DNA of 64,000 nt. It comes from Hyphomicrobiaceae bacterium (lineage in GTDB: Bacteria > Pseudomonadota > Alphaproteobacteria > Rhizobiales > Hyphomicrobiaceae). Shown one piece after another: positions 62,756 through 64,000 of this stretch. The notes under the pieces are model-generated. The model saw only the letters and a program-made list of their open reading frames with translations. It was not told the DNA's origin and ran no database searches. The translations under genes and the position numbers were made by a program. Position 1 is the stretch's first letter, and each line of letters opens with the position of its first letter. The stretch lies in NCBI GenBank assembly GCA_020442185.1, contig JAGRKS010000002.1, positions 39,612 through 103,611 of the forward strand. Reading direction: 5' to 3'.

Positions 62756-63211
62756 ATGCGTCAAAGCGATTCGCTACTTCCAGTGGCCGCCACGGCCATC
62801 CTAGCCTTCACGTGCGTTGCGGCAATTTTCATGGCGCCGCAGCTCGCCTTCGCCGACGAGGCCCAGCCGACCGAGGATCGAGCGCAATGCTCGTGCCCGG
62901 GCGACAAGGCGAAACTCTGGTCGCGGCCGAAGTTTGCCGATCTCAAGACCGCCCTCGACGTGAGCGACGAGATCGCCGCCCTCGAAAGCGTACAGCTCGC
63001 GCTGTCGCAGGTTGGCGACGGCAGCAGTTACGTCTGGCATCGCTATCACGGCCGGCTCTCGGGAGTCATTACTCCGACAACGTCGTTCAAGGACGGTAGC
63101 GGCGCGGTCTGCCGGCATGTCGTCGTCACGCTGTCATCCGGCAATCTGTCGAGACGATCGGAAGGCATCGCGTGCCGTCTCGCCACCGGGCAATGGCAGT
63201 TGCAGGGCTGA
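62756..63211 (+). CDS. Exported protein of surface-antigen (RT0821/Lpp0805-like) type
   Basis: 151 residues. A Sec signal peptide (about 1-31, ending APQLAFA|DEA) is followed by a short Cys-containing segment (CSCPGDK) and a C-terminal domain with VWHRYHGRLSGVITPTTSF and CRHVVVTLSSG, like the C-terminal part of rickettsial 17-kDa-type antigens. No lipobox is seen. The ATG at 62756 is preferred over a GTG-region start at 62717. Function unknown; probably envelope-associated. Confidence 0.65.
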   Translation: MRQSDSLLPVAATAILAFTCVAAIFMAPQLAFADEAQPTEDRAQCSCPGDKAKLWSRPKFADLKTALDVSDEIAALESVQLALSQVGDGSSYVWHRYHGRLSGVITPTTSFKDGSGAVCRHVVVTLSSGNLSRRSEGIACRLATGQWQLQG

Positions 63212-63512
63212 CGTCGCCCTTTGGGCGAGGCCGCCGGCCGGCGCCGCCCCTTCCGCACCTCCGATAATTCTCAACGACGCGTTCTGCGAGTATTTCTCAC
63301 CGCCCGCCGCCGGGGCGATTATCGGCCCAATCGACGGCCCGATCCGGCCACCGACACGCACCGCAGCCTGCCCTCGACGGGCTCCCCGGCGATGACGACG
63401 CGGGCTCCCGCCGGTCTTTCGGGCTCACCGTGTGTCCATCTGGACCGGCCGCGCCTTTTGTGTAGGATGCGCGCGAAAGTCTGGACAGAGAAGTATAAAG
63501 GGTCGAGAGCCG
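63212..63512. other. Intergenic stretch before fabI
   Basis: About 300 bases with no supported gene. Frames on the minus strand have no ribosome sites. It should hold the fabI promoter; a poorly conserved AAGTATAAAG lies 20 bases before the fabI ATG. Confidence 0.45.
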
Positions 63513-64000
63513 ATGACTGCACCCGAGGCCAATGCCGATTTGGCCACCGGAAACCTCATGGCGGGCAAGCGTGGCCTGGTCATGGGCGTGGCCAACAATC
63601 GTTCCATCGCCTGGGGCATCGCCAAGGCCATCGTCGCCCAGGGCGGCGAGGTCGCGCTCACCTACCAGGGCGACGCGCTGAAAAAGCGTGTCGAACCGCT
63701 TGCCGCCGAACTCGGCTCAAGCCTCGTGCTGCCATGCGACGTCACCAACGGCGCCTCCATGGATGGCGTCTTCGATGCGATCGGCGCGGCCTGGGGCGGA
63801 TTGGACTTTCTCGTCCATGCAATTGCGTTTTCGGACAAGAACGAACTCGGCGGTCGGTATCTCGACACTACCGAGAGCAACTTCACGCAGACGATGCTGA
63901 TATCGTGCTACTCGCTGACGGCACTCGCACGCCGTGCCGAGCGTCTGATGAAGCCCGGTGCATCGATGTTGACCCTCACCTACTACGGCGCCGAGAAGGT
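63513..64000 (+). CDS. fabI: Enoyl-[acyl-carrier-protein] reductase FabI, cut by the window end
   Basis: The first 162 residues of an SDR-fold enoyl-ACP reductase of fatty acid elongation. The nucleotide-binding GVANNRSIAWGIAKAIVAQG (about 25-44), CDVTN (Asp of the NADH pocket) and FLVHAIAFSDKNEL are diagnostic. The catalytic Tyr region LTYYGAEKV is just reached; the Lys lies beyond the window. The ATG at 63513 is preceded by a weak GAG. Confidence 0.93.
   Translation, partial: MTAPEANADLATGNLMAGKRGLVMGVANNRSIAWGIAKAIVAQGGEVALTYQGDALKKRVEPLAAELGSSLVLPCDVTNGASMDGVFDAIGAAWGGLDFLVHAIAFSDKNELGGRYLDTTESNFTQTMLISCYSLTALARRAERLMKPGASMLTLTYYGAEK

Overview
This window is almost entirely a photosynthesis gene cluster (PGC) from a high-GC purple alphaproteobacterium. 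A bacterial type-2 (PufLM) reaction centre, LH1, bacteriochlorophyll a enzymes, CrtCDF carotenoid enzymes and a PpsR/AerR regulator pair are all present. A bacteriophytochrome with an HWE-type kinase, ALA synthase (HemA) and the gene order point to the Rhizobiales/Hyphomicrobiales, but I cannot name a genus from sequence alone. I see no CRISPR array, insertion sequence, prophage or replication origin.

Layout. 1-3.2 kb is the left flank: a NifS/IscS-like cysteine desulfurase, tRNA-Gln, tRNA-Pro and a DCC-family (DUF393) protein. 3.2-5.6 kb (minus strand) holds aerR and ppsR, which overlap. 5.9-21.7 kb (plus strand) is one tight series: bchF-N-B-H-L-M-lhaA-puhA-puhB-puhC-orf101-acsF-puhE-hemA. 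22.2-25.4 kb (plus) is a heme oxygenase/bacteriophytochrome pair. 35.8 down to 25.6 kb (minus) is the classic superoperon crtE-crtF-bchC-X-Y-Z-pufQ-B-A-L-M, ending in a terminator. 35.9-38.3 kb (plus) is crtD-crtC. From 53.1 down to 38.4 kb the minus strand carries a co-directional run: bchG, a PucC-family transporter gene, bchP, tspO, orf89, ispH, bchI-D-O, crtI-crtB-dxs and two 67-codon membrane-protein genes. 53.3-54.5 kb (plus) has an unknown membrane protein and a second tspO. 57.7 down to 54.7 kb (minus) has bchE-bchJ and orf117. 57.9-64 kb is the right flank with ordinary genes: a PPOX-fold protein, an MBL hydrolase, a DUF1499 protein, an EEP-like protein, pdxH, a surface-antigen-like protein and a truncated fabI.

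How it works together. HemA makes ALA. BchIDH inserts Mg and BchM methylates. The cyclase step can use either the O2-dependent AcsF or the O2-independent radical-SAM BchE. BchNBL and BchXYZ are the two nitrogenase-like reductases, BchF and BchC finish the macrocycle, and BchG/BchP attach and reduce the tail. Dxs and IspH supply isoprenoids to CrtE, CrtB, CrtI, CrtC, CrtD and CrtF, which predicts spirilloxanthin-type carotenoids; there is no crtA. PufLM-PuhA form the reaction centre and PufBA form LH1. PuhB, PuhC, PuhE, LhaA and PufQ assist assembly. No pufC, pufX or pucBA is visible.

Regulation. TGT-N12-ACA palindromes (PpsR/CrtJ boxes) lie before bchC, crtD/crtE, crtI, bchG and bchE, with a one-mismatch version before bchF. 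The bchE promoter also has an FNR/FixK-type box. AerR (B12-binding) and the bacteriophytochrome suggest additional light input. The least-described parts are the small membrane-protein genes embedded in the cluster (orf101, the two orf67s, orf89, orf117, orf150), the doubled tspO and the bacteriophytochrome with diverged kinase motifs.
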